Of a DNA stretch of 59,038 bases, positions 1 through 7,407 are shown one piece after another. The notes below the pieces were generated by a model. It had not been told where the DNA came from. It saw only the letters and a program-made list of their open reading frames with translations, and made no database searches. Both the position numbers and the translations under genes were made by a program. Source of the stretch: Acidimicrobiia bacterium (GTDB lineage Bacteria; Actinomycetota; Acidimicrobiia; Acidimicrobiales; Poriferisodalaceae); contig JAJDVQ010000029.1 in assembly GCA_022826045.1 (NCBI GenBank), forward strand, positions 1-59,038. The letters run 5' to 3'. Position 1 is the stretch's first letter. Every line of letters begins with the position of its first letter.

Positions 1-509
1 GGCAGCATCGCCTGCGGCGTCCCCGTGCTCACCACCTGCGCCGGCACGCTGTCGAGCATGTCCGAGACGGAGATGCCCAGCGCCTGCGCGTACACGCTCC
101 GGTCGAGGCGCCGGTGGAACTCGGGCGTCGCCTGCGTCATCACCACCCGCACGCGCACGTCGTCGAGCCGCTCGATGTCCACCGGCAGCACGCCGATGCT
201 CAGCTCCTGCACGATCCGCCGCGGCCCGGCCCCCACCTCCACGCGCCCCTCCTCCACGAGCGTGTGCATCGTCGCGATCGTGGGGTGGCCCGCCAGCGGG
301 ATCTCCTTCTTCGGGGTGAAGAAGCGCACCTTCACGTCCGCCACCTCCGAGGGCGTGACGAAAGCGGTCTCGCTCAGGTTCAGCTCGCGCGCGATGTTCT
401 GCATCTGCTCATCGCTGAGCCCCTCCGCGCGCGTGATCACCCCGCAGGGGTTCCCCGCGTACCGCTCGCTCGTGAACGAATCGACGATCTTGACCTCGTA
501 CTCCGCCAT
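1..509 (-). CDS. PhzF family isomerase-like protein (3' end outside window)
   Basis: The minus-strand frame begins MAEYEVKIVDSFTSERYAGN and continues with GNPCGVI, NLSETAFV, FTPKKEIPLAGHPTIA. These are the N-terminal hallmarks of the PhzF/YddE family; in PhzF itself the glutamate of the E-T-A-F motif is the catalytic acid and is present here. About 169 of the usual 270-300 residues are visible because the gene runs off the left edge. Only 22 bases separate its ATG from the start of the pncC-like gene on the other strand, so the two are divergent and must share a very compact promoter region. The substrate of most PhzF homologues is unknown, and none is proposed. The long plus-strand frame over the same bases is an antisense artefact. 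Confidence 0.9.
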   Translation of the reverse strand, partial: MAEYEVKIVDSFTSERYAGNPCGVITRAEGLSDEQMQNIARELNLSETAFVTPSEVADVKVRFFTPKKEIPLAGHPTIATMHTLVEEGRVEVGAGPRRIVQELSIGVLPVDIERLDDVRVRVVMTQATPEFHRRLDRSVYAQALGISVSDMLDSVPAQVVSTGTPQAML

Positions 510-531
510 CGCGGAAGCGTAGCATCGGACC

Positions 532-1026
532 ATGTCCATACAAGAGCACGACCCCCTCGCCGCCCGCGTCGGAGAGCTCCTCCTCGCCCGCGAGGCCCGC
601 GTCTCCGTCGCCGAAAGCACCGCCGGCGGGCTCATCTCCGCCCGCCTCATCAGCGTCTCCGGCGCCTCCAAGTGGTTCGACCGCGGCCTCGTCGCCTACA
701 CGATGCCCTCCAAGCAGGACACCCTCGGCGTCGATATCGAGTTCCTGCGCGAGCACGGCACCGTCACCGCCGCCGCCGTCACCGCCATCGCCGAGTCCGT
801 GCTTGCGCGCGGCGCGGCCGACTACGTCATCGCCGAGAGCGGCATGGCCGGCCCCATCCGCGGCCGCTCCCCCCGGCCCATCGGCAGCGTCGCCTTCGCC
901 CTCGCCGGCCCCGATGGCGCCGTCAGCGAGGAGCTCCAGTTCGAGGGCTCCCGTGTCGCCATCATGGAGCAGATCGCCGAGCACGCCCTCGAGATGCTGG
1001 TCGCCGCCCTCGACTCTGGCGCCTAA
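532..1026 (+). CDS. pncC: CinA C-terminal domain protein, nicotinamide-nucleotide amidohydrolase-like
   Basis: The 164-residue product contains only the CinA C-terminal domain. It shows VSVAESTAGGLIS near residue 25, FDRGLVAYT near 45, an alanine-rich helix 'TVTAAAVTAIAE', and ESGMAGP, where most homologues have TGIAGP. In E. coli and relatives this stand-alone domain (PncC) deamidates nicotinamide mononucleotide to nicotinate mononucleotide in pyridine-nucleotide salvage. Its length matches stand-alone PncC (about 160 residues), so it is not a truncation of full-length CinA. Family membership is clear. The amidohydrolase activity is inferred from the family, and the altered TG-to-ES motif near the C-terminal half is a reason for some caution. 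Confidence 0.85.
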   Translation: MSIQEHDPLAARVGELLLAREARVSVAESTAGGLISARLISVSGASKWFDRGLVAYTMPSKQDTLGVDIEFLREHGTVTAAAVTAIAESVLARGAADYVIAESGMAGPIRGRSPRPIGSVAFALAGPDGAVSEELQFEGSRVAIMEQIAEHALEMLVAALDSGA

Positions 1027-1077
1027 CCGCCCGCTGCGAGAAGGTGAGCCTCCCACCCCCGCGCAGCCAGCGCGAGA

Positions 1078-2430
1078 ATGGAGCCACCCGTGCCCGCACC
1101 CGACCTCGATACCATCGTCTCCCTGGCGAAGCGCCGCGGCTTCGTCTTCCCCTCCGCCGAGATCTACGGCGGCTTCGCCAACACCTACGACTACGGTCCC
1201 CTCGGCGCCGAGCTCAAGCGCAACATCCGCGACGCCTGGTGGCGCGCCATGGTGCGCGAGCGCGACGACGTCGTCGGCATCGACGCGGCCATGATGACCA
1301 ACCCCCGCGTGTGGGTCGCCAGCGGCCACACCGAGACGTTCAACGACCCCCTCGTCGACTGCAAGGAATGCCGCCAGCGTTTCCGCCCCGACCACATCGA
1401 GGAGGGCCAGTACGGCGAGCCCGCGCGCGATGAGGCGGGCAACGTCCGCTGCCCCAGCTGCGGCGGCGAGCTGACCGAGCCACGCCTCTTCAACCTCATG
1501 TTCCAGACCCAGGTCGGCACGGTTGCCGACGAGGGCTCCATCGCCTACCTGCCCCCCGAGACCGCCCAGGGCATGTTCGTCAACTTCAAGAACATTCTCG
1601 AGACCAGCCGCAAGCGTCCGCCGTTCGGCATCGCACAGGTCGGCAAGTCGTTCCGCAACGAGATCACCCCGGGCAACTTCGTGTTCCGCACACGCGAGTT
1701 CGAGCAGATGGAGCTGGAGTTCTTCGTGCCGCCCGATGACGCCCCGCAGTGGTACGAGTACTGGCTGGCCGAGCGACTCGAGTGGTATGCCGACTTGGGC
1801 ATCCCCGGCCACCAGCTGCGCCTGCGGGCCCATGACGCCGACGAGCTCAGCCACTACTCCAGCGGCACCAGCGATGTCGAATTCCTGTTCCCCTGGGGCT
1901 GGGGCGAGTTGGAAGGCATCGCCAACCGCGGCGACTACGACCTGCGCCAGCATGCCGAGCACTCGGGTCAGAAGCTGGAGTACTTCGACCAGGCCAGCGG
2001 CGAGCGCTACGTCCCGCATGTGATCGAGCCCGCGGCCGGCGCGACGCGAGCGCTCATGGCGTTCCTGCTCGCTGCCTACCGCACCGAGAGCGTCAACGAC
2101 GAAGAGCGGACGGTGCTGGGCCTGCACCCGCGCCTGGCGCCGTACAAGGTGGCAGTGCTGCCGCTGTCGCGCAAGGAGCCGCTTCCCGCGCTGGCAACCG
2201 AGGTGCTCGGGCTGTGCCAGCCGCACTGGATGTGCGATTACGACGAGACACAGGCCATCGGGCGCCGCTACCGCCGCCAGGACGAGATCGGCACGCCACT
2301 GTGCGTGACCGTCGATTTCGACTCCATCGACGACCGCTGCGTCACGGTCCGAGACCGCGACACGATGACCCAGAACCGTGTGCCGATCGACGCGCTCGTC
2401 GAACACCTGACCGCCCGCTTGGATCTCTGA
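1078..2430 (+). CDS. glyQS: Glycyl-tRNA synthetase (single-chain class II)
   Basis: This 450-residue protein is the single-chain, alpha2-type glycyl-tRNA synthetase that charges tRNA-Gly. The start FVFPSAEIYGGFANTYDYGP is the family signature. Cysteines 95, 98, 125 and 128 (CKEC, CPSC) form a likely zinc knuckle. FGIAQVGKSFRNEI and the motif-2 region RTREFEQMELEFF follow, then motif 3 around GATRALMAFLLAAY and an anticodon-binding domain near residues 340-440. Only a weak GAGA lies ahead of the ATG, and a GTG four codons later is an alternative start. The next gene is a PPDK-like protein 76 bases downstream; glycyl-tRNA synthetase and PPDK genes are neighbours in many bacteria, which I recall but cannot check here. 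Confidence 0.97.
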   Translation: MEPPVPAPDLDTIVSLAKRRGFVFPSAEIYGGFANTYDYGPLGAELKRNIRDAWWRAMVRERDDVVGIDAAMMTNPRVWVASGHTETFNDPLVDCKECRQRFRPDHIEEGQYGEPARDEAGNVRCPSCGGELTEPRLFNLMFQTQVGTVADEGSIAYLPPETAQGMFVNFKNILETSRKRPPFGIAQVGKSFRNEITPGNFVFRTREFEQMELEFFVPPDDAPQWYEYWLAERLEWYADLGIPGHQLRLRAHDADELSHYSSGTSDVEFLFPWGWGELEGIANRGDYDLRQHAEHSGQKLEYFDQASGERYVPHVIEPAAGATRALMAFLLAAYRTESVNDEERTVLGLHPRLAPYKVAVLPLSRKEPLPALATEVLGLCQPHWMCDYDETQAIGRRYRRQDEIGTPLCVTVDFDSIDDRCVTVRDRDTMTQNRVPIDALVEHLTARLDL

Positions 2431-2453
2431 GCGTGATGGCGGGCGTACGGAGG

Positions 2454-2505
2454 CTGAGCCCTGGGCCCGAGCGGCCCGTGAGCGCAGCGGGCAAGAGCGG
2501 GAAAC
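2454..2505 (+). repeat. Interspersed repeat element, copy A
   Basis: This copy contains GGCCCGTGAGCGCAGCG followed by CAAGAGCGGGAA. The same core recurs at 20736-20801 (plus) and, expanded, at 48887-48939 (minus). Copies A and B agree over roughly 38 bases apart from four or five substitutions. This copy fills the gap between the glyQS stop and the GTG of the PPDK-like gene. GCCCG/CGGGC could form a 5-bp hairpin here, but copy B has lost that pairing, so a fixed hairpin is not what is conserved. Confidence 0.65.
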
Positions 2506-2506
2506 A

Positions 2507-4066
2507 GTGACGGCTCAGCAGGCGGGTGGGCCGAGCAGCGCAGGCTCGCGAGCTGGGCTGAGCGCTCGCCAGCAGCAGGCCGTTGCCGAACTCAGCTTCG
2601 AGGAGCTGACCGCGGCTCTGCACCCGATGTTCGCCGGCGATGCCGGTGCGGTGCTGACGACCGGTCTGGCGGCGTCGCCGGGCGCGGCGTCGGGGGTCGT
2701 GGCGGTCGGCTCTGAGGCAGCGCTGGATCTGGCGTCCGCTGGCAGCACGGTGATCCTGGTCGCCACCGAGACCACCCCCGCCGACGTGGCGGCGATGGGC
2801 CTGTCGGCGGGAATCCTCACCGCCCGGGGCGGCTCGACGAGCCATGCGGCGGTGGTGGCCCGGGGCTGGGGCATTCCGGCCGTGTGCGACGCTCGCGAGA
2901 TCACCGTGGAGGTCGATTGCTTCGCGGTCGGTGACCGGCGCATTGCCAATGGCACGCCGATCTCGATTGATGGATCCACCGGTGAGGTGACGCTCGGCGG
3001 CCGTGAGATCGCCGGGGCGACCGTTGGCAGTGCTGGTGCGGGTACGGAGCCGAGTTCGCTGCTGTCGGCGGAGATTGCTGAGGTGCTCGATTGGGCGGAT
3101 CGGGTCACGGCAGGGAGGTTCGCCGTGCTCGCCAATGCGGACACCGCGGCTGATGCGGCGACGGCCCGCGAACTCGGAGCGCAAGGCATCGGATTGTGCC
3201 GCACCGAGCACATGTTCTTGGAGCCCGACCGGCTGGAGATCGTGCAGCACGTCGTGCTGCGCGGGCACGACGAGCACATCGACGATCTCGCGACTGCCCA
3301 GCGAGCAGACTTCCGCGACCTGCTCGCTGCGATGGACGGGCTGCCCGTCACCGTCCGGCTGCTCGATGCGCCCATGCACGAGTTCCTCGCCGGCGCAGAT
3401 CCCGAGGAGGCCGGGCAGTGGCACGAGCACAACCCGATGCTCGGCGTGCGCGGCGTGCGGCTCGGCCTGCTGCGGCCCGAGCTCTATGCCGCGCAGGTCG
3501 AGGCGCTCGCAGGCGCGGTGGCGGACCGCCGTGCCGCAGGCGGCGATCCCCGAGTGGAGATCATGGTGCCCCTCGTGTCCACCGCCGGCGAGCTGGCGGC
3601 TGCAGTGGGCGCGGTGCATTCGGCGTGGAAGGGTGCCGATGCCGGTGCGGCACCGCCGGTCGGCACCATGATCGAGACGCCCCGTGCCTGCCTCATCGCC
3701 GGCGAGTTGGCGAGCGGCGTGGAGTTCGCGAGCTTCGGCACCAACGACCTCACCCAGATGGTGTTCGGCTTCAGCCGCGATGACACGGCGACGCAGGTCA
3801 TTGCGCCCTATGTCGCCGATGGGCTGCTGAATGCCGATCCGTTTGCCTCGCTGGACCCTGCCGGCGTCGGCGAACTCGTGAGCAGTGCGATGGATCGAGG
3901 GCGCGCTGCCAATCCAGGCCTGCGCGCGGGCATCTGCGGCGAGCACGGCGGCGACCCGGCCAGCATCAAATTCGCAGTGCACGCAGGGCTTGACTACGTC
4001 TCATGCTCGCCCTACCGCGTACCAATAGCCCGCCTAGCCGCCGCCCAAGCTCTCCTCGCCATGTGA
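2507..4066 (+). CDS. PPDK-like PEP-utilising protein lacking the ATP-grasp domain
   Basis: The 519-residue product matches the C-terminal two thirds of pyruvate, phosphate dikinase. Residues about 50-170 are the swivelling phosphohistidine domain (TGLAASPGAASG, then GGSTSHAAVVARG with His113). Residues about 200-519 are the PEP/pyruvate TIM barrel (GIGLCRTEHMF, GLPVTVRLLDAPMHEFL, FGTNDLTQM, GICGEHGGDP with Cys477, GLDYVSCSPYRVPIARLAAA). The PPDK catalytic His and Cys are both present. Full PPDK is near 880 residues; the roughly 340-residue N-terminal ATP-grasp domain is absent and glyQS lies directly upstream. It could be a phosphotransfer protein needing a separate ATP-grasp partner, or a PEP-binding enzyme of other function. 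The GTG start sits just after the interspersed repeat. Confidence 0.85.
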   Translation: MTAQQAGGPSSAGSRAGLSARQQQAVAELSFEELTAALHPMFAGDAGAVLTTGLAASPGAASGVVAVGSEAALDLASAGSTVILVATETTPADVAAMGLSAGILTARGGSTSHAAVVARGWGIPAVCDAREITVEVDCFAVGDRRIANGTPISIDGSTGEVTLGGREIAGATVGSAGAGTEPSSLLSAEIAEVLDWADRVTAGRFAVLANADTAADAATARELGAQGIGLCRTEHMFLEPDRLEIVQHVVLRGHDEHIDDLATAQRADFRDLLAAMDGLPVTVRLLDAPMHEFLAGADPEEAGQWHEHNPMLGVRGVRLGLLRPELYAAQVEALAGAVADRRAAGGDPRVEIMVPLVSTAGELAAAVGAVHSAWKGADAGAAPPVGTMIETPRACLIAGELASGVEFASFGTNDLTQMVFGFSRDDTATQVIAPYVADGLLNADPFASLDPAGVGELVSSAMDRGRAANPGLRAGICGEHGGDPASIKFAVHAGLDYVSCSPYRVPIARLAAAQALLAM

Positions 4067-4137
4067 AATTGTCGTGTGTCCGAGGGACGGCTGTGCCAAG
4101 GTGTGGATGTCGGCATGTGCCCGACGCGGAGTTGCGT

Positions 4138-4380
4138 ATGCCTTCCCAAGCGCTGTCGAATCACGACGCATACCAGCGCTTCCATCGTGAGGAGATGGAG
4201 GCCGACCACTTCGGCAAGATCGCCCTGTTGCACGACGGTGCAGTAGTCGGTATCTACGAAGACAGGGAATCCGCCTACTCAGTCGGCATCACGCAGTACG
4301 GGTCGGGCGAGTTCTCGTTCGAAGAGATCGGCGCCCAGCCCATCTTCGTGAGCCTGCCCATGGTGGGCCAGGAGCGTTGA
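4138..4380 (+). CDS. Small DUF5678-like protein paired with a retropepsin gene
   Basis: This encodes 80 residues starting MPSQALSNHDAYQRF. The core GKIALLHDGAVVGIYEDRES followed by EIGAQPIFVSLPMVG looks like the short DUF5678-type fold ('G.wvAl.dG.vv...p.lv.vp'). I chose the ATG at 4138 because a GGAG lies upstream and the remaining upstream sequence reads as non-coding. Another frame-compatible start at 4003 would overlap the previous gene. The stop is followed within a few bases by the retropepsin-like frame, and GGAG inside this gene's end could serve as that frame's ribosome site. This is the arrangement expected of a two-gene module. The function is unknown. Confidence 0.6.
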   Translation: MPSQALSNHDAYQRFHREEMEADHFGKIALLHDGAVVGIYEDRESAYSVGITQYGSGEFSFEEIGAQPIFVSLPMVGQER

Positions 4381-4385
4381 ATGGA

Positions 4386-4790
4386 TTGACAGTGACCGTT
4401 CAGAACCGGCAGGTTCTGACCGAGACACTTGTCGCTCCCACTCCCGAGGCCTAGGGCCGCCGATTCCTAGGACTCGTAGACACTGGGAGCCAAAGATCGG
4501 CTGTGTCTGCGCGCGTCATCAACGCGGTGGAATTCCCGGGAAACCCAGTTGAGTACCTCGACGTTGGCGGGATTGGAAGCTCTGCCCAGTCGACACCGGC
4601 GTTCTGGCTCTGGCTGGGCATCGAACTCGATCCGGGGAACGGCCAGGCGATCCCGCACGGACGTCAGCTCTCCGTGTGGCAACTGCCGCCGCCGGCACCG
4701 CCCAACTTCGACGTCCTGCTCGGCATGGACTTCTTGAGTCTCTTCGAGCTTGTGCTCAACGATCGGACGTGCACGTTCACACAGAACTGA
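4386..4790 (+). pseudogene. Retropepsin-like aspartic protease interrupted by an in-frame TAG
   Basis: One reading frame from a TTG at 4386 (or GTG 4392) reads VTVQNRQVLTETLVAPTPEA, then TAG at 4452-4454, then GRRFLGLVDTGSQRSAVS and on to DVLLGMDFLSLFELVLNDRT. VDTGS is the catalytic aspartate motif of clan AA retropepsins, and LLGMDFL is the conserved C-terminal strand motif; together they give a normal domain of about 130 residues. No ATG, GTG or TTG lies between the TAG and the DTGS motif. Translation from the GTG at 4503 would lose the catalytic Asp, so as read this is a nonsense-mutated gene. The alternatives are a sequencing error or genuine readthrough. The upstream small gene is its presumed partner. 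Confidence 0.7.
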
Positions 4791-4864
4791 CAGGCCATGC
4801 GGTTTGGCTGTGGGCGATCCTCCCGCCGGGGTGTGTTGCAGGCAGTAACTAGCGTCATCGGCAG

Positions 4865-6961
4865 ATGAGCATTCGGGACTCCGACGTGCAGCGTGTACGC
4901 GAGGCGACCGACCTTGTCGCGCTCATCGGTCGTCGGGTGAGCCTGAAACGTGTAGGCAGCCGCCACGTGGGATTGTGCCCGTTTCACACAGAGAAGACGC
5001 CGTCGTTCAGCGTCAACGGCGCCGAGGGCTTCTACCACTGCTTCGGCTGCAAGGCCTCGGGCGATGCCATCACATTCGTACGTGAAACCGAGCACTTGGG
5101 CTTCACCGAGGCAGTCGAGCAACTGGCGGCAGCAGCGAACATCGAACTCGCCTACGACGCGCCCGGTGCGCAGCACGCCAATCGGCACCGCAGGAAGCTG
5201 ATGGACCTGCTCGAGCTGGCGGCGCGCTACTACCACGAGCGCCTGATGAGCAGTCCCGATGCGGGAGAGGCGCGGGCGTACCTTCGTAAACGGGGATATA
5301 ACCGCGAGACCGTCGTGAAGTGGCGTCTTGGCTACGCCCCGCCACTCTGGGATGCCCTGTGCCAGCACCTCGGCGCTCCGGTGGATCTGCTCAGGAAGGC
5401 CGGGCTGGCGTCGGCGGAACAGGAATCGGATTTCTTTCGGGACCGTGTCATGTTCCCGATCTGTGACGCCGGCGGCCGGGTAGTCAGCTTTTCCGGGCGC
5501 GTCCTGCCTCGGTCCGGCGAGCCGCCGCCGAAGGTTCCGAAGTACAAGAACACTGCCAGCACAGCGGTCTATGACAAGAGCAAGGTGCTCTACGGGCTGC
5601 ACCTGGCCAAGCAGGCTGCCCGGAAATCGGAGCGAATAGTGGTCTGCGAGGGCCATACCGACGTCATCGGCTGCGACTCGGCCGGAATCTCCGAAGCCGT
5701 TGCCACCTGCGGCACAGCGCTGACCAAGCAGCACGCCGAACTGCTCTCACGTTCAGCCAGGCGCATCGTGCTGGCGTTCGACGCGGATGCTGCGGGCCAG
5801 ACCGCCGCCGAGCGGGTGCATCAATGGGAGCGGGAGTTCGGACTCGACATCTTCGTGGCAGTGCTCCCGCCGGGATCCGATCCGGGCGATCTTGCAGCGA
5901 GCAACCCGCCTGCGCTTCGCAGGGCATTGGACGAAGCTCAACCGCTGCACACCTTCCGGGCCGAGCGGATCCTGGAGCGCGCCGAACTCGACAGTCCTTC
6001 AGGCCGCGATCGCGCCGCAGACGACGCGGCCGAAGTGTTCGCCGTGTATCCGCCGGAGATCCTGCTGGACGGCGATCTGCGGCCGATTGCCGATCGCGTC
6101 CCGATGGATGTCGAGAAGTTCCGCGAACGCGTCGACGCGGCCCGACACCGTCTGGACGATCGCGCGGCCGCCGAGCGGCAACGCGAAACTGCGCGCAGCT
6201 ACGAGGCAGCCGATCATGCCTACTCCGATGACTGGTACGACGACGCGGGGTACTCCGACTATCCGGGCGGCGACTACGACGACACCGGCTATCCCAAGGA
6301 CGGTCCTCCCTACGCCAACGACGGGAGCGACCCAGGCAGCGGCTCGGTCGAAACCCGTACCTCGCGCTCCCAGCGGCGCAGCGCACGCCAGCGGAAACCC
6401 GACGCTCGCAAGCAAGCCGAGACGGACCTGAAACTGCTGGCGGCGGCGGCTTCTCCCCACAGCGATGTGATCGGTCTGATGGTGCCAGAGATGTTCGCGA
6501 CGTCCGCGGGGCGCGAGGCATTCGCGCAGATGACGAACGACGAAGGCTGGCGCGAGCGTGCCGCGACAGCAGGCCGCTCATCGCAAACCAACTCGTCGGG
6601 AGGCGACCCAGAGCAGGACGACCCGCCCGATGCAACCGTCGATCCTGTTGCCGAATTGCTGCTCGATGCTGATGTCGCAGGGGCGCATGTGAGCGAAGAA
6701 GACGCCAAAGACCGCGTGGCGATGGCCATGTGGCACTTCGTCCGCGCGACGATCGACAGTGTCAGCGCAGGCGGCGACATCCCGAGGATGGAGCTTGACC
6801 CGAGCCTCTCGGCGGATGCGCAGTTCGAGTTCCGCCACCAGTGTCTGCGATGGCTACGTGAGCGCGAGCCTGAGCTGCTGGACCTCGACAAGCGCATCGG
6901 TGCGGTCCAGGACGTGCGGGACTGGCTTGACTCGTTGAGCGCACCCGCGCCAACTGGGTGA
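4865..6961 (+). CDS. dnaG: DNA primase DnaG
   Basis: This 698-residue primase synthesises RNA primers at the replication fork. The N-terminal zinc-binding domain uses C38, H41, C59 and C62 (CPFH, CFGC). The catalytic core follows with DFFRDRVMFPI, and the TOPRIM domain carries EGHTDVIG (Glu262) and AFDADAAG (Asp306, Asp308). Residues about 445-500 form a low-complexity linker rich in Asp, Tyr and Gly (YSDDWYDDAGYSDYPGG). A helical C-terminal DnaB-interaction region runs to the end. The length is slightly above the usual 600-650 because of that linker. It stands alone on the plus strand; rpoD and rpsU, its usual partners elsewhere, are not adjacent. Confidence 0.98.
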   Translation: MSIRDSDVQRVREATDLVALIGRRVSLKRVGSRHVGLCPFHTEKTPSFSVNGAEGFYHCFGCKASGDAITFVRETEHLGFTEAVEQLAAAANIELAYDAPGAQHANRHRRKLMDLLELAARYYHERLMSSPDAGEARAYLRKRGYNRETVVKWRLGYAPPLWDALCQHLGAPVDLLRKAGLASAEQESDFFRDRVMFPICDAGGRVVSFSGRVLPRSGEPPPKVPKYKNTASTAVYDKSKVLYGLHLAKQAARKSERIVVCEGHTDVIGCDSAGISEAVATCGTALTKQHAELLSRSARRIVLAFDADAAGQTAAERVHQWEREFGLDIFVAVLPPGSDPGDLAASNPPALRRALDEAQPLHTFRAERILERAELDSPSGRDRAADDAAEVFAVYPPEILLDGDLRPIADRVPMDVEKFRERVDAARHRLDDRAAAERQRETARSYEAADHAYSDDWYDDAGYSDYPGGDYDDTGYPKDGPPYANDGSDPGSGSVETRTSRSQRRSARQRKPDARKQAETDLKLLAAAASPHSDVIGLMVPEMFATSAGREAFAQMTNDEGWRERAATAGRSSQTNSSGGDPEQDDPPDATVDPVAELLLDADVAGAHVSEEDAKDRVAMAMWHFVRATIDSVSAGGDIPRMELDPSLSADAQFEFRHQCLRWLREREPELLDLDKRIGAVQDVRDWLDSLSAPAPTG

Positions 6962-6966
6962 GAGTG

Positions 6967-7039
6967 CTCCGGGGGTGGGGCTCGAACCCACGACAAACGG
7001 ATTAACAGTCCGCTGCTCTGCCAACTGAGCTACCCCGGA
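6967..7039 (-). tRNA. tRNA-Asn(GTT)
   Basis: The reverse complement folds as a cloverleaf. The acceptor TCCGGGG pairs with CCCCGGA (6968-6974), the D-arm is GCTCAGTTGGCAGAGC, the anticodon loop CTGTTAA gives GTT, and the T-arm is GTGGGTTCGAGCCCAC. The discriminator is G. No CCA is encoded. It lies downstream of dnaG on the opposite strand, 147 bases from the next tRNA. Confidence 0.97.
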
Positions 7040-7186
7040 CCGAACGGGCCGCGCTGCGCCCCGAACGTGCGGAGCAACGATACTGAGTCATGGTGCGCCG
7101 CTGACGGAGCGGTCGTCCTGTGCCGCCGACGGAGCGGTTGCTGTGCGCGTCCGACATCGTGGTCGTTGTGCACTTCGGACAGCGGG

Positions 7187-7259
7187 TGGGCCGGGTGGGG
7201 ATCGAACCCACGACCCAGCGATTATGAGTCGCCTGCTCTGACCACTGAGCTACCGGCCC
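7187..7259 (-). tRNA. tRNA-Ile2(CAT), probable lysidine substrate
   Basis: The acceptor GGGCCGG pairs with CCGGCCC; the anticodon loop CTCATAA gives CAT. The anticodon arm GGCGACTCATAATCGCTGG is nearly identical to that of E. coli tRNA-Ile2 as I recall it, and unlike the elongator tRNA-Met at 42193-42269. I therefore call it the AUA-reading isoleucine tRNA whose C34 is modified by TilS, rather than a methionine tRNA. The discriminator is A. Confidence 0.85.
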
Positions 7260-7407
7260 GGCCGCACCGTACCGGCCCAGCGAGCACGACGGTCGTGAGC
7301 GACATGTGGTGCCCGATCGGAGAGCGCTGCCGGGTCAGCGCCCGGCTGCTGGGCTAGTAGGTTTCGCCGAAAGCGCCGCCGGGCGCCATTGGGGAGGGGA
7401 ATCCACG

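Noticed and set aside
4452-4454. Pyrrolysine or programmed readthrough at the TAG in the retropepsin gene
   Set aside because: No pyl genes or suppressor tRNA are visible, and a second retropepsin locus in the window is also decayed, so loss of function is simpler.
7040-7186. A tandem 'GACGGAGCGGT' repeat pair between two tRNAs as a regulatory array
   Set aside because: Only two imperfect copies about 30 bases apart, in a GC-rich spacer; not enough to support a function.
7187-7259. A methionine tRNA because the anticodon is CAT
   Set aside because: The anticodon arm matches tRNA-Ile2 and differs from the tRNA-Met at 42193; the gene is better called tRNA-Ile2, modified by TilS.
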